Source: JAHJQZ01 sp963676075 (GTDB lineage: Bacteria > Pseudomonadota > Alphaproteobacteria > Rhizobiales > Devosiaceae). From it: a stretch of DNA of 64,000 nt. This document shows, in pieces, positions 18,470 to 26,250 of this stretch. The position numbers and the translations under genes were made by a program. The notes beneath the pieces were generated by a model. That model ran no database searches. It was not told where the DNA came from and saw only the letters and a program-made list of their open reading frames with translations. How positions within the stretch are numbered: position 1 is the first letter of the stretch; each line of letters begins with the position of its first letter. The stretch covers positions 124,001-188,000 of the forward strand of contig CAXXNZ010000013.1 in the NCBI GenBank assembly GCA_963676075.2, written 5' to 3'.

Positions 18470-19545
18470 TCAAGGTCGACGTGAATGGCCTTGCCGTTGC
18501 GCACAACGCCGACGCCCGGCAGGTTCGCTGCGACTTCTGCAAAGCTCGCCAGGTCGGTACGGGCGGTGTTGGCGGCGTGAATGACCAGTGGCGAGGCCGA
18601 TACCAGATGCCGCGCCTCGGCCGGTTCGCCGCTGGTCGGCGCGGTGATGAGGGTCACCGGCAGGCCCGCCAGGGCATCGACATCCTCGAGGGTGCCGAGC
18701 CGGGGCTTGTTGGCATAGACATATCTTTGCAGTGCTCTCAGGGGCCAGTCGTTCGGCGAGGAATAGATGACGAAAGGCTGCGGCAGCGGCGCAATGCGCC
18801 TCGCGTCCTGGATGAACACCTCGACATCGACGTCGGGGGCGATGAAGGCGACGCCGCCGATCCTCGACAGTGCCTTGTCCTTGCCGCCGATACGCATCTG
18901 CCGCAAGGTTTCGAGCACGATGTCGGCGCCCATCGAATAGCCGACCAGCACGATACGGTTGAAACCGTTCCGTCCCAGCGCTTCGATGACCTGCTCAAGG
19001 GCGTCGCGGGAGAACCGGGCGCTGTCGAGATCGTGCCCGTAATCGAGCAACTCGTCATTGGTGGGCCAGTCGAACAGCAGCTTGGCGATCGGGGTGGTGT
19101 AGTCGGTATCGATCTCGGCGATGCGCTTGATGCCGTGATCGAAGGAATTGGAAAACCCGTGAACGAATACCAGCACCTGGCCAGGCGTGCCGAGCGTGCG
19201 CGCTTCGGCATCGAGCGCCGACATCATTGCCGTTTCGCTGGCGAATCGTCTGGCCCCGAGATCGATGAAATCGATCCTCGGATCGCGGCCGATCCCCTCG
19301 CGCGACACCCTGCCCAAGGGGCGAGTCGGCGGCACTGAAACCTCATGCATGGCAAAGACCGGCATGCTCCTGCGCGCAACCATGTCCGGATCGCTTGCAG
19401 AAACACCTCTCAGCGATGCAACGAAGATCGATGTTGTTTCAGGCGGTGAGGGGAGCCGGGCAAGCGTCGTCGAACAGGCGGCGAGCAACATCGCAAAAAA
19501 GGTGGCCGCGACAAGCGCCACCGCATTCCGCATGAGCCGGTTCAC
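18466..19545 (-). CDS. Alpha/beta hydrolase (DUF900 family), probable lipoprotein
   Basis: 359-residue predicted exported hydrolase. The N-terminus has a signal helix ending in a lipobox-like LLAAC near residues 19-24, so it is probably lipidated. The alpha/beta-hydrolase fold shows the oxyanion segment QVLVFVHGFSNSFDHG, LLFDWPTNDEL and the nucleophile elbow GYSMGA, with the later Asp and His plausible but not certain. DUF900/COG4782 members have unknown substrates. Start is GTG at 19545; an ATG at 19533 is an alternative. The stop codon comes from the repeat element that abuts the gene. It lies 9 bp after the preceding small gene. Confidence 0.85.
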   Translation of the reverse strand: MNRLMRNAVALVAATFFAMLLAACSTTLARLPSPPETTSIFVASLRGVSASDPDMVARRSMPVFAMHEVSVPPTRPLGRVSREGIGRDPRIDFIDLGARRFASETAMMSALDAEARTLGTPGQVLVFVHGFSNSFDHGIKRIAEIDTDYTTPIAKLLFDWPTNDELLDYGHDLDSARFSRDALEQVIEALGRNGFNRIVLVGYSMGADIVLETLRQMRIGGKDKALSRIGGVAFIAPDVDVEVFIQDARRIAPLPQPFVIYSSPNDWPLRALQRYVYANKPRLGTLEDVDALAGLPVTLITAPTSGEPAEARHLVSASPLVIHAANTARTDLASFAEVAANLPGVGVVRNGKAIHVDLD

Positions 19546-19554
19546 GATCGGGTG

Positions 19555-19938
19555 TCAGACCTCGTTGACTTGTGCGACGACGAAAGTGTGCATCTCTCCA
19601 TCGTCTTCCCGGATCGAGATATACTCCCCGACTGCAAACGTTTCGTCACCAAACCGGAAGGCGTGTTCGTCGTCTTCGCTTCTCGACTCGTCGTAATCGA
19701 AGCTCCAGCGCCCGCCTGGGCCGCGCGTCAGCTTGCCGACGGCGTCATGTTCCCCGGGCCGGAAGCGCCGCACCCGACACTTGTCGTTATGGTCCTTGAA
19801 GATCTCGCCATCGATCCTGCCCGCTTCGTCGAGCGGAGCAAGGATGTCGTAGCCGTGATCGTCGTCTCCGCCCGGATGGCCCTTCTCGCGGGCCAGCAGC
19901 AAGCGGATGTGGCGGAAGGAGGCGGGAAAGTCTTTCAT
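19555..19938 (-). CDS. Conserved hypothetical protein of Hyphomicrobiales type
   Basis: 127-residue acidic cytoplasmic protein, start MKDFPASFRHIRLLLAREKG. I recognise the overall pattern (HGYDILAPLD, CRVRRFRPGEHDAVG, GGRWSFDYD, FRFGDETFAVGEYISIRED) as a family conserved in rhizobia-like genomes, but know no function for it. No membrane segment, no cysteine pairs. The ATG at 19938 begins the conserved part; a longer frame to 20004 exists. It is transcribed with the downstream DUF900 hydrolase (9-bp gap). Confidence 0.8.
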   Translation of the reverse strand: MKDFPASFRHIRLLLAREKGHPGGDDDHGYDILAPLDEAGRIDGEIFKDHNDKCRVRRFRPGEHDAVGKLTRGPGGRWSFDYDESRSEDDEHAFRFGDETFAVGEYISIREDDGEMHTFVVAQVNEV

Positions 19939-20060
19939 GCGCAACGCCGTTCTGTCGTCCTTGCCGGAGCATCTGACGTCCTCCGGCGCGGAGGGGATGA
20001 ACACGCACCCGGCACGGACCGTGAAACCGCGCTTTGCGCGGGTGCGTGGGCGGATCGAGG

Positions 20061-20184
20061 CTAGAGCAGATCACGCTTAACCGGAATTATCTGATCTGCC
20101 CTACGTCTTCAGGCGGTCATGTTTTCGAGGCTTCGACAAGCTCAGCCGGAAAAGTGGTAGCCACTTTTCCTGAAAACACTCTAG
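20061..20184. repeat. Composite palindromic repeat bounded by CTAGAG...CTCTAG
   Basis: 124-bp intergenic block with inverted ends CTAGAG and CTCTAG. It contains GCAGATCA...TGATCTGC and the palindrome GGAAAAGTGG-TAG-CCACTTTTCC (20148-20170), the core shared with the repeats at 9711 and 25387. Its right end gives the TAG stop codon of the universal stress protein gene. Confidence 0.8.
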
Positions 20185-21008
20185 TGGGCAATCAGAACCG
20201 GGATTTCCGACCGGGTCAGGATATCGCGGGTGGCGCCGCCGAGCACCCATTCGCGGAAACGCGAATGCCCGTAGCCGCCTATGACCAGAAGATCGGCACT
20301 GGTCCGCTCGGCTTCGTTGAGCAGAGCTTCGCCGACATTGTTCCACTTGCTGAGTTCGCTCAGCTCGACATCGCAGCCATGGCGGGTGAGATAGCGCGAA
20401 ATGTCGGCGCCGGGCATGGCGCGCTCGTCCTCGGGCGGGCCGTCTTCGGTCGCCATGGCGATGATGACCTTCTTGGCCTTTTCGAGGATCGGCCTTGCCT
20501 CGGATACGGCGCGGGCCGCTTCGCGCGAATTGCGCCATCCGACGACCACGGTGTCGAACGGGCGCGGTTGGCCGACGGGCGGCAGGAACAGACAGGCGCG
20601 CCCGGAATTGAACAGCACCTGCTCAAGCGCTTCGGCGTGTCCGTTGTAGTGACCATAAGGACGCGTGGCGATGAACAGGTCGGCCGTGCGTGATTCACCG
20701 GCAAGCGTCAGGCCCATCTGGCTGGCATAGACGTCGAACCGGCGGATTTCGTTGAGAACCGACAATCGGTCGAACCGGGCGGCCAGAGCTTCGGCCTTGC
20801 CGTCTCCCTCCGCGCGCGAGGTGTCCTGCATCTGGGAGACAACGTCGATCGACGCCATGCCGGCCTCGGAGGCGAACATGACTTCCGGAAGGGCGTTGCA
20901 GAACAATCCGGTCAGAAAGGCGCCCTGACGACTGGCAAGCGCTTCTGCCTGGACGATGCGTTCTTCGTCGGCACTGGTGCCGTCAAGAAATACCAAAAGA
21001 TCCTTCAT
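20181..21008 (-). CDS. Universal stress protein (UspA family, two domains)
   Basis: 275-residue protein with two tandem Usp-like halves; the C-terminal half is the better conserved. It shows VVVGWRNSREAARAVSEARPIL and the ATP-binding loop GGYGHSRFREWVLGGATRDIL (G-2x-G-9x-G-S/T pattern). Two-domain Usps of this kind are often induced at low oxygen. The ATG at 21008 begins MKDLLVFLDGTSADEER. A FNR-like site (ATGAC-TTTG-GTCAA) lies 78 bp upstream. The stop codon overlaps the flanking repeat. Confidence 0.9.
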   Translation of the reverse strand: MKDLLVFLDGTSADEERIVQAEALASRQGAFLTGLFCNALPEVMFASEAGMASIDVVSQMQDTSRAEGDGKAEALAARFDRLSVLNEIRRFDVYASQMGLTLAGESRTADLFIATRPYGHYNGHAEALEQVLFNSGRACLFLPPVGQPRPFDTVVVGWRNSREAARAVSEARPILEKAKKVIIAMATEDGPPEDERAMPGADISRYLTRHGCDVELSELSKWNNVGEALLNEAERTSADLLVIGGYGHSRFREWVLGGATRDILTRSEIPVLIAH

Positions 21009-21085
21009 TCCACTCGCTCCCGCTTTTCCCCTCTGGCGATGCAAAAAGGATGGTTTTATTCAATCACCTCGGTATCGCCCGGACC

Positions 21086-21099
21086 ATGACTTTGGTCAA
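21086..21099. promoter_or_regulatory. FNR/FixK-like box upstream of the universal stress protein
   Basis: ATGAC-TTTG-GTCAA, one base from the FNR-family consensus TTGAY-N4-RTCAA. It lies 78 bp before the minus-strand usp start, a suitable distance for activation. The site is inferred by match only. An fnrN gene is present at 24654. Confidence 0.5.
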
Positions 21100-21156
21100 G
21101 CTCAGGCGATGACTGCTGCCCCGGAACGGGGCGAGATCCTTATGAACGGTGATCGC

Positions 21157-21900
21157 TCAGTCGATGGGGTCGCCCGCCTGACGCTGGGCCTCGCGTGAAC
21201 TGGCCTTGATGAAGCGCCCCAGAGTGTACTTGCCCTCTTCGCCGAACAGCAGTTCGCGTTCTTCTTCGGTGGCGCGGAAGAAGGGATAGCGGGCATAGAC
21301 ATCCGGCAACCACTTGGGCACGTCGGCGACATAGGCCTGCACCGGAAATTTCAGCCCCTCATAGTAGCGGATATCGCCCATTGGTTCGAAACGGAAGACG
21401 CGTTTGTAAAAGGCGCCGTGTTCCGGCCGGACCGTCGCCATGCAGTAATTCACACCGAAATAGTCCGACGCCATGATGGTGATTCTTGTTGTCAGAAACG
21501 GCAGGCCGGGCAGCGCCAGGCTGGCCTCATGGTCGGCGGTGAACCGGGACGGATCGAGAATGGTCTTGCCGTCATCAAGCCAGGCGTCGAGCATTTCCGG
21601 GTATATGGAACGGCTTGGTGAATGCCGGCACTCGGGCGTGGCGTGATGAAAGCGGATCGATGAGACCAGTTGGTCCTCGATATAGACCCCGTAACAATAG
21701 GCATTGGGCGTTTCGTCGAACTTGTCGCCGGCGACGCGCTGGGAATTGAGTTCGATGAAGTCCTCGCGCCGATAGGCGTCGTAGCGCAGACGATACACAG
21801 GGTCGAATTGCTCGCTCAGGTCTACGCGCCGGTAGGAAACGCTGTCCAGCAAATCGGTCAGGGTCTGGCCAAGCCGAAAGGGCGATGGGGTGTCAGCCAT
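21157..21900 (-). CDS. N-acyl amino acid synthase / acyltransferase-like (GNAT) protein
   Basis: 247-residue protein resembling the FeeM-like N-acyl amino acid synthase group of the GNAT superfamily, related to autoinducer synthases. Supporting features are YRLRYDAYRREDFIELN near residue 37 (the conserved R...Y-x-V/A region), DPSRFTADHE in the core, TTRITIMASDYFGVNYCMATV and the RFEPMGDIRYYEGL segment. No membrane segments. The ATG at 21900 starts MADTPSPFRLGQTL. No luxR-type partner is adjacent. Substrate is unknown and the acyltransferase role is inferred. Confidence 0.72.
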   Translation of the reverse strand: MADTPSPFRLGQTLTDLLDSVSYRRVDLSEQFDPVYRLRYDAYRREDFIELNSQRVAGDKFDETPNAYCYGVYIEDQLVSSIRFHHATPECRHSPSRSIYPEMLDAWLDDGKTILDPSRFTADHEASLALPGLPFLTTRITIMASDYFGVNYCMATVRPEHGAFYKRVFRFEPMGDIRYYEGLKFPVQAYVADVPKWLPDVYARYPFFRATEEERELLFGEEGKYTLGRFIKASSREAQRQAGDPID

Positions 21901-22016
21901 TATTTGATAGGTCTCGGATGGTAAGACGCAGAAGCAAAGCCTAGCTGCCGAGCTGTGAAATTCCAACAGCTTGCATGCAATTCATCGTCGCAAACCTTTG
22001 CGCCGCCAGCGTCGCT

Positions 22017-24334
22017 TCACATGCCAGACGATCTGGATTCCATAAGCTGCCAGCCGGACTTGCTGCCCGGCCCGGTCAGACGCGTGATCAATTCCGCAAT
22101 GTCCTTGGCCGGCAGCGGCGGCCCGAACAGGAACCCTTGCGCGTATTCGATACCGGTGTTGTTGATGATGACCTCGAGCTGGTCTTCGGTCTCGACGCCC
22201 TCGATGGTCAGGATCATGTCGAGATCGTGGGCGAGCCGCGACAGGCTCTCGATCAGTCTGCGCGCACGTGCGTCGGTGGCGATGTCGCGGGTGAAGGATT
22301 GATCGATCTTGAGCCGGGAGAACGACATTGTCGTCAGATACCGAGTGAGGAGTATCCGGTGCCGAAATCATCGAGTGCGGCCTGAACCCCGATCGCACGC
22401 AGTGCCGCCAGAACCTGCGAGGCCTTCTTCGGTTCCTCGATCAGAGCGGTTTCGGTAATCTCGACGATGAGCCTGTCAGCCGGCAGCCCGGCTGTTTCCA
22501 GCATTTCGGCGACCATGCGTTCGATCGAGACCGAGCGGAAATCATTGGCCGACAGGTTGACCGAAACCGACATGTGATCGGGCCAGTTCAGGCACTCCCG
22601 CGTTGCGGTCTTGAGGACGAACCGGGTGAGATCGGTAATGGTGCCGGTCTGTTCGGCCAGTGGAATGAACAGCGCCGGCGATATGATGCCGAATTCCGGG
22701 TGCCGCCAGCGTACCAGCGCTTCGCAGCCGACAAGCGAACGGGTGCGAATGTCGATGATCGGCTGGTAGACGACGAAAAGCTGGTCCTTGTCGATGGCGC
22801 TGTGCAACTGGGCCTTGAGCTGCTGGCGCTTTCGGTAATCGACATCCATCTGGTCATGGAAGACCGACCAGCACGCCTTGCCGCGCGCCTTGGAGTTGTA
22901 AAGCGCAAGGTCGGCGCGCGTGAGGATCTCGTCGAGATCGGTCTTGGAGCCGTCGGCGAGCGTGACGCCGATCGAAGCGGTGACAACGCATTCGTTGGCG
23001 CCCAGGTTAAACGGCACCCTGAGCGCTGCCGTGATCGCGGCTGCGTCCTCCTCCGCCGTGGCCTGCGTTGCATCAGCGGAGCGGAAGACGACGAATTCGT
23101 CGCCACCAAAACGCGAAACAAGCGCCTGGTCGCCGAACAGGCCGGAAAGGCGGTCCGCAACCAGGCGGATCAGCAGGTCGCCGACGGGATGGCCGAATGT
23201 GTCGTTGATATGCTTGAACTCGTCGATGTCGATCATGGCGAGCGAGATCGGCGCCGGCTTGCCCCAGGCGGCGAATTCGGAAAGGCGCGCCTTGGTCTGC
23301 TCGGAGAAGAAATAGCGGTTGGGCAGCTGGGTCAGGCTGTCGTAGCGCGCCATCGCCGTGATCTTGGCATCGGCCAGAACGCGTTCGCTGATGTCCTCGA
23401 GCATCAGCACGGTGTGGTTGAAACGAGTCGAGGAGGTCACCTCGCAGTGCCGCCCGTTGGCCAGCTCGATCACCAGTTTTGTGTTCTGGTTTACCGAGAA
23501 TTCGGCGATCAGCATCTGTGCCGTCGCCTTGGTGACGATGCGTCGCGTCATCGCCAGTTGGACGAGTTCGGCAACCGATCGTCCGACCACATCCTCTTTC
23601 GCCTCGATCTGCAACATTTGCCGGGCCTGATCGTTGATGACGACGACACGTCCCTCGTCGTCGATCATGCACAGTCCGTGCGCCATGGTGGTGAGGGCCG
23701 AATCGAGCTCCTCGGCAAGCCGGCTGGCGTCCATCCGACCGTGCACGGCCGCGAGAAAGATCTTGCGTACGTCGGCCGCGAGCTTGCGATAGCTGAACAT
23801 GAACGGCATGAGCAGGATGCCGATCACGGCGTAAAAAATCTCGCCCTTGAGCAGCAGTCCCGCCGCCAGAGGAAGTGACAGGCACATTGACGCGATTGTG
23901 ACAATGCGGTCGGCCGCGAAGTCCCGCGTCGTCAGGCCGATCATCATGGCAATCGACACCGAGGTACTGGCATAGGCTGCGAACGGGTCCTTTACGAACA
24001 CCAGGCTGGTGAAGCTCCACAAGCCGTAGTTCAACGCAAGCAGGCATGTCGCAATGGTCAGCCGGCGTTCCCACACCATCGCCTGGTCGGCGCTGAGGCC
24101 CTTTTCAACCGCCCGGTCGAAGGCGACGCCAAGAACGTGGCGGACGACGCCCAGAATGATAAAACCGGCGACAAAAACCGACATGATGATGGCGCCGGTA
24201 TGCAGAAGCGTCGACACAGCCGCAGCCGTCGTCACCGCTGCCCCGACCGCTATGGCCGTGCGCTCTGCATAAAGGGACTTTACGATTGAAACGTAGTCCG
24301 CGTCTGGAAGCTTTTTGCGGGCTGAATCAAACAT
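22017..24334 (-). pseudogene. GGDEF-EAL diguanylate cyclase/phosphodiesterase, frameshifted in EAL
   Basis: Cyclic-di-GMP turnover protein of about 770 residues. N-terminal membrane region (about residues 25-190, six or more helices), then a PAS-like segment, a GGDEF domain with intact SRFGGDEF and an EAL domain with CEALVRWRHPE. The frame from 24334 stops after DDFGTGYSSLGI at 22334. The remainder (MSFSRLKIDQSFTRDI to the end) continues in another frame from 22328. Restoring one base near 22340-22342 joins them as ...SSLGYLTTMSFSRLKID. It may be a true null allele or a sequencing error; the rest is undecayed. GGDEF would survive truncation. Confidence 0.85.
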
Positions 24335-24653
24335 GCACGATCCGTTCGCTTTCGTCCTGGTGCCGCTGGAGAAAGTCGGCTTCAAGGTCGGCGGCGCGTG
24401 TACAGCGTGGATGTCGTTTACCGGCCACGCCCGCATCATGCGGCGTTCGTCCGGTGCTGCTGGCCCCCCCTGCGTCAGTATGATCACGCAACACTAACAA
24501 AGCGCAAAGGCGTTTCAGTTGGTCATAAAAAGGTCAGACGGGCTGTCGCATTCTCCGCATCAAAGCTGAATTGCGTCCCCGGAGCCGAAACTGAGAGTTG
24601 CCTTTGTGCCCCTGTCATGCATATTTCCGCCTCGAAACAAAGGCCGTTCCTAG
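24335..24653. other. Intergenic region between the GGDEF-EAL gene and fnrN
   Basis: 319 bp of divergent promoter region. I see no convincing gene, terminator or FNR box here. Open frames that run through it are short extensions of the neighbours and lack ribosome binding sites. Confidence 0.6.
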
Positions 24654-25373
24654 TTGAAACAGGACATACACAATTCAGACGTGCCGCGCGTATGCGCCGC
24701 TTGCGATGCGCGCCACCGCGGTATTTGCGGGGCCATGACGCCGGATGAACTGGTGGCTCTGGCCAAGCATTCCCGCCAATCGCGTTTCGCGCCCGGCGAT
24801 GCGCTTCTGGCCGAAAGCACCGAGTCCGCGACCTACGCCAACATCATGCGCGGCGTGGTCAAGCTGTCAAAGATGCTGTCCGACGGGCGCCAGCAGCTCG
24901 TGGGATTGCAGTTTGCCCCCGATTTTCTCGGTCGCCCCTTCACCAACGAGAGCCCGGTCACGGCCGAGGCTGCCTCGACGGTCGAAGCCTGTCGCTTCCC
25001 GCGCAACGCGCTCGAGAATCTCATTCTCAACAATCCCGATCTCGAACGGCGCCTCCTCGAGCAAACGCTCAAGGAACTCGACGAGGCGCGCGACTGGATG
25101 GTGACGCTGGGGCGCAAAACCGCCTCGGAAAAAGTGGCAAGTTTCCTTTATCTCATTGCCACCCATATCGATCCGCTCAGAAGTGCCACCATGCACCGCG
25201 CAGCCTTCGACCTGCCGCTGACCCGCGCTGACATTGCCGATTTTCTCGGGCTGACGGTCGAGACGGTGTCGCGCCAGCTCACCAAGCTCAGGACCGACGG
25301 CATCATCGAGATCACCAACAACCGTCACGTCAGCGTGCCCGATCTCGACGCGCTCAGCGATCGGATGGGGTAA
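24654..25373 (+). CDS. fnrN: FnrN-type oxygen-sensing Crp/Fnr transcriptional regulator
   Basis: 239-residue regulator with an N-terminal cysteine cluster C14-x2-C17-x7-C25 in VCAACDARHRGICG and a fourth cysteine, C113, in EACRFPR: the set that holds an oxygen-labile 4Fe-4S cluster in FNR/FnrN. A cyclic-nucleotide-binding-like domain spans about residues 30-150. A C-terminal winged helix contains LPLTRADIADFLGLTVETVSRQ, whose E-x2-SR recognition helix reads TTGAT half-sites. The start is TTG. It is followed by two palindromic repeats, and a matching FixK/FNR box lies upstream of ccoN. It probably activates the cbb3 cluster at low oxygen. Confidence 0.93.
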   Translation: MKQDIHNSDVPRVCAACDARHRGICGAMTPDELVALAKHSRQSRFAPGDALLAESTESATYANIMRGVVKLSKMLSDGRQQLVGLQFAPDFLGRPFTNESPVTAEAASTVEACRFPRNALENLILNNPDLERRLLEQTLKELDEARDWMVTLGRKTASEKVASFLYLIATHIDPLRSATMHRAAFDLPLTRADIADFLGLTVETVSRQLTKLRTDGIIEITNNRHVSVPDLDALSDRMG

Positions 25374-25380
25374 CGGAGCA

Positions 25381-25472
25381 TATTCAGGAAAAGTGGTTTC
25401 CACTTTTCCGGTTCGAACATGCGACCACCAAAATCACTGCATATTCAGGAAAAGTGGCCTCCACTTTTCCTG
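25381..25472. repeat. Tandem pair of the AAAAGTGG/CCACTTTT palindromic repeat
   Basis: Two palindromes, GGAAAAGTGG-TTT-CCACTTTTCC (25387-25409) and GGAAAAGTGG-CCT-CCACTTTTCC (25448-25470), each preceded by tattca. The first carries the same flank cggttcgaacatgcgaccac seen after the copy at 9711. The spacing is 61 bp. They lie just past the fnrN stop and may act as transcript 3' hairpins. Confidence 0.85.
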
Positions 25473-25553
25473 TTCAATCACTCCATGTCGAAAGCAACAG
25501 CCGGCGCCTTCCGACGTGACCGGACGCGCGGCATTCGCTGATGCTGACCGGGG

Positions 25554-26024
25554 TCAGTTTATGACGGCCAGTCCGGCCTCGGCGGTGTCACAAAGCGCGG
25601 TCGACAGTTCTTCCTCGATGGCGATATGGCGCCTCAAAGCCTCGAAAAAGCCGCGCAGCATGTAGCCCGTTGCCTCGGCCGAATGGGTCGGGCGTCCCTC
25701 CGCATAACTCAACAGGACTTCGGACAGTTCCTCGGCGAAACACTCGTCGCCGGCGTGTTCGAGCTTGAGACGGTCCAGGGTCTGGCGCGTGTTGAACGGG
25801 GTCAGTCCGGGGCGGGCGAGGGCGACGAACAGGGAGGTTTCCTCGAAGCGATGGGCGCGAATCATCAGGTTCGGCAGAATGCGCGCCGCGTGCAGGCAGA
25901 CCTTGCGGTCCACGGCATCAGGCAGCGAATCGGCGATCTGCTCCAGGGCGTCGCAAATCCTGCGCTGCTCGCGCCACAGACCCACACAGGTCTCCAGGAT
26001 AACGGAGTCCTCGATTACTGGCAT
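25554..26024 (-). CDS. Hemerythrin-like (HHE) domain protein
   Basis: 156-residue all-helical protein with hemerythrin-type spacing of His and Glu: IRAHRFEETSLF, LKLEHAGDECFAEEL and LRRHIAIEEELSTAL. These resemble the HHE cation-binding helices that hold a di-iron site for oxygen or nitric oxide. The ATG at 26024 gives MPVIEDSVILETCVGLWRE. It is divergent from ccoN with the FixK/FNR box between them, and converges on fnrN. A role in oxygen/NO sensing or protection is inferred from this setting. Confidence 0.75.
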   Translation of the reverse strand: MPVIEDSVILETCVGLWREQRRICDALEQIADSLPDAVDRKVCLHAARILPNLMIRAHRFEETSLFVALARPGLTPFNTRQTLDRLKLEHAGDECFAEELSEVLLSYAEGRPTHSAEATGYMLRGFFEALRRHIAIEEELSTALCDTAEAGLAVIN

Positions 26025-26134
26025 CGACGGTTGCTCCAAACTTTCGCCTCGATTAATTTGCAACCGCGTACAAAAGGCGGCAGACAGGTGTAGCAATAGA
26101 CCTATAATTCAGACATCATTCCGGGTGGCGCACT

Positions 26135-26148
26135 TTGATGTAAGTCAA
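26135..26148. promoter_or_regulatory. FNR/FixK box between the hemerythrin-like gene and ccoN
   Basis: TTGAT-GTAA-GTCAA, a match to the FNR/FixK consensus TTGAT-N4-ATCAA with one change. It lies 102 bp upstream of the ccoN start and 110 bp upstream of the divergent hemerythrin-like start, so it could serve both. An FnrN protein is encoded 0.8 kb away. Confidence 0.85.
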
Positions 26149-26250
26149 GGCGAGGGTCGCGTGCGCCACATAGCTATCTGCGCTCTTTTGCCAGCCGGTG
26201 CCGAGCGAGAGTGCTTTGGTGTCGCCAATGTTCTGAGGGGGGTAACAGAC

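Noticed and set aside
22574..23878. 434-codon plus-strand frame opposite the GGDEF-EAL gene
   Set aside because: Antisense shadow; the minus strand holds intact GGDEF and EAL motifs.
25381..25472. Possible CRISPR-like tandem repeats
   Set aside because: Only two units, each a self-complementary palindrome, with dispersed copies elsewhere at 9711 and 20148 and no cas genes.
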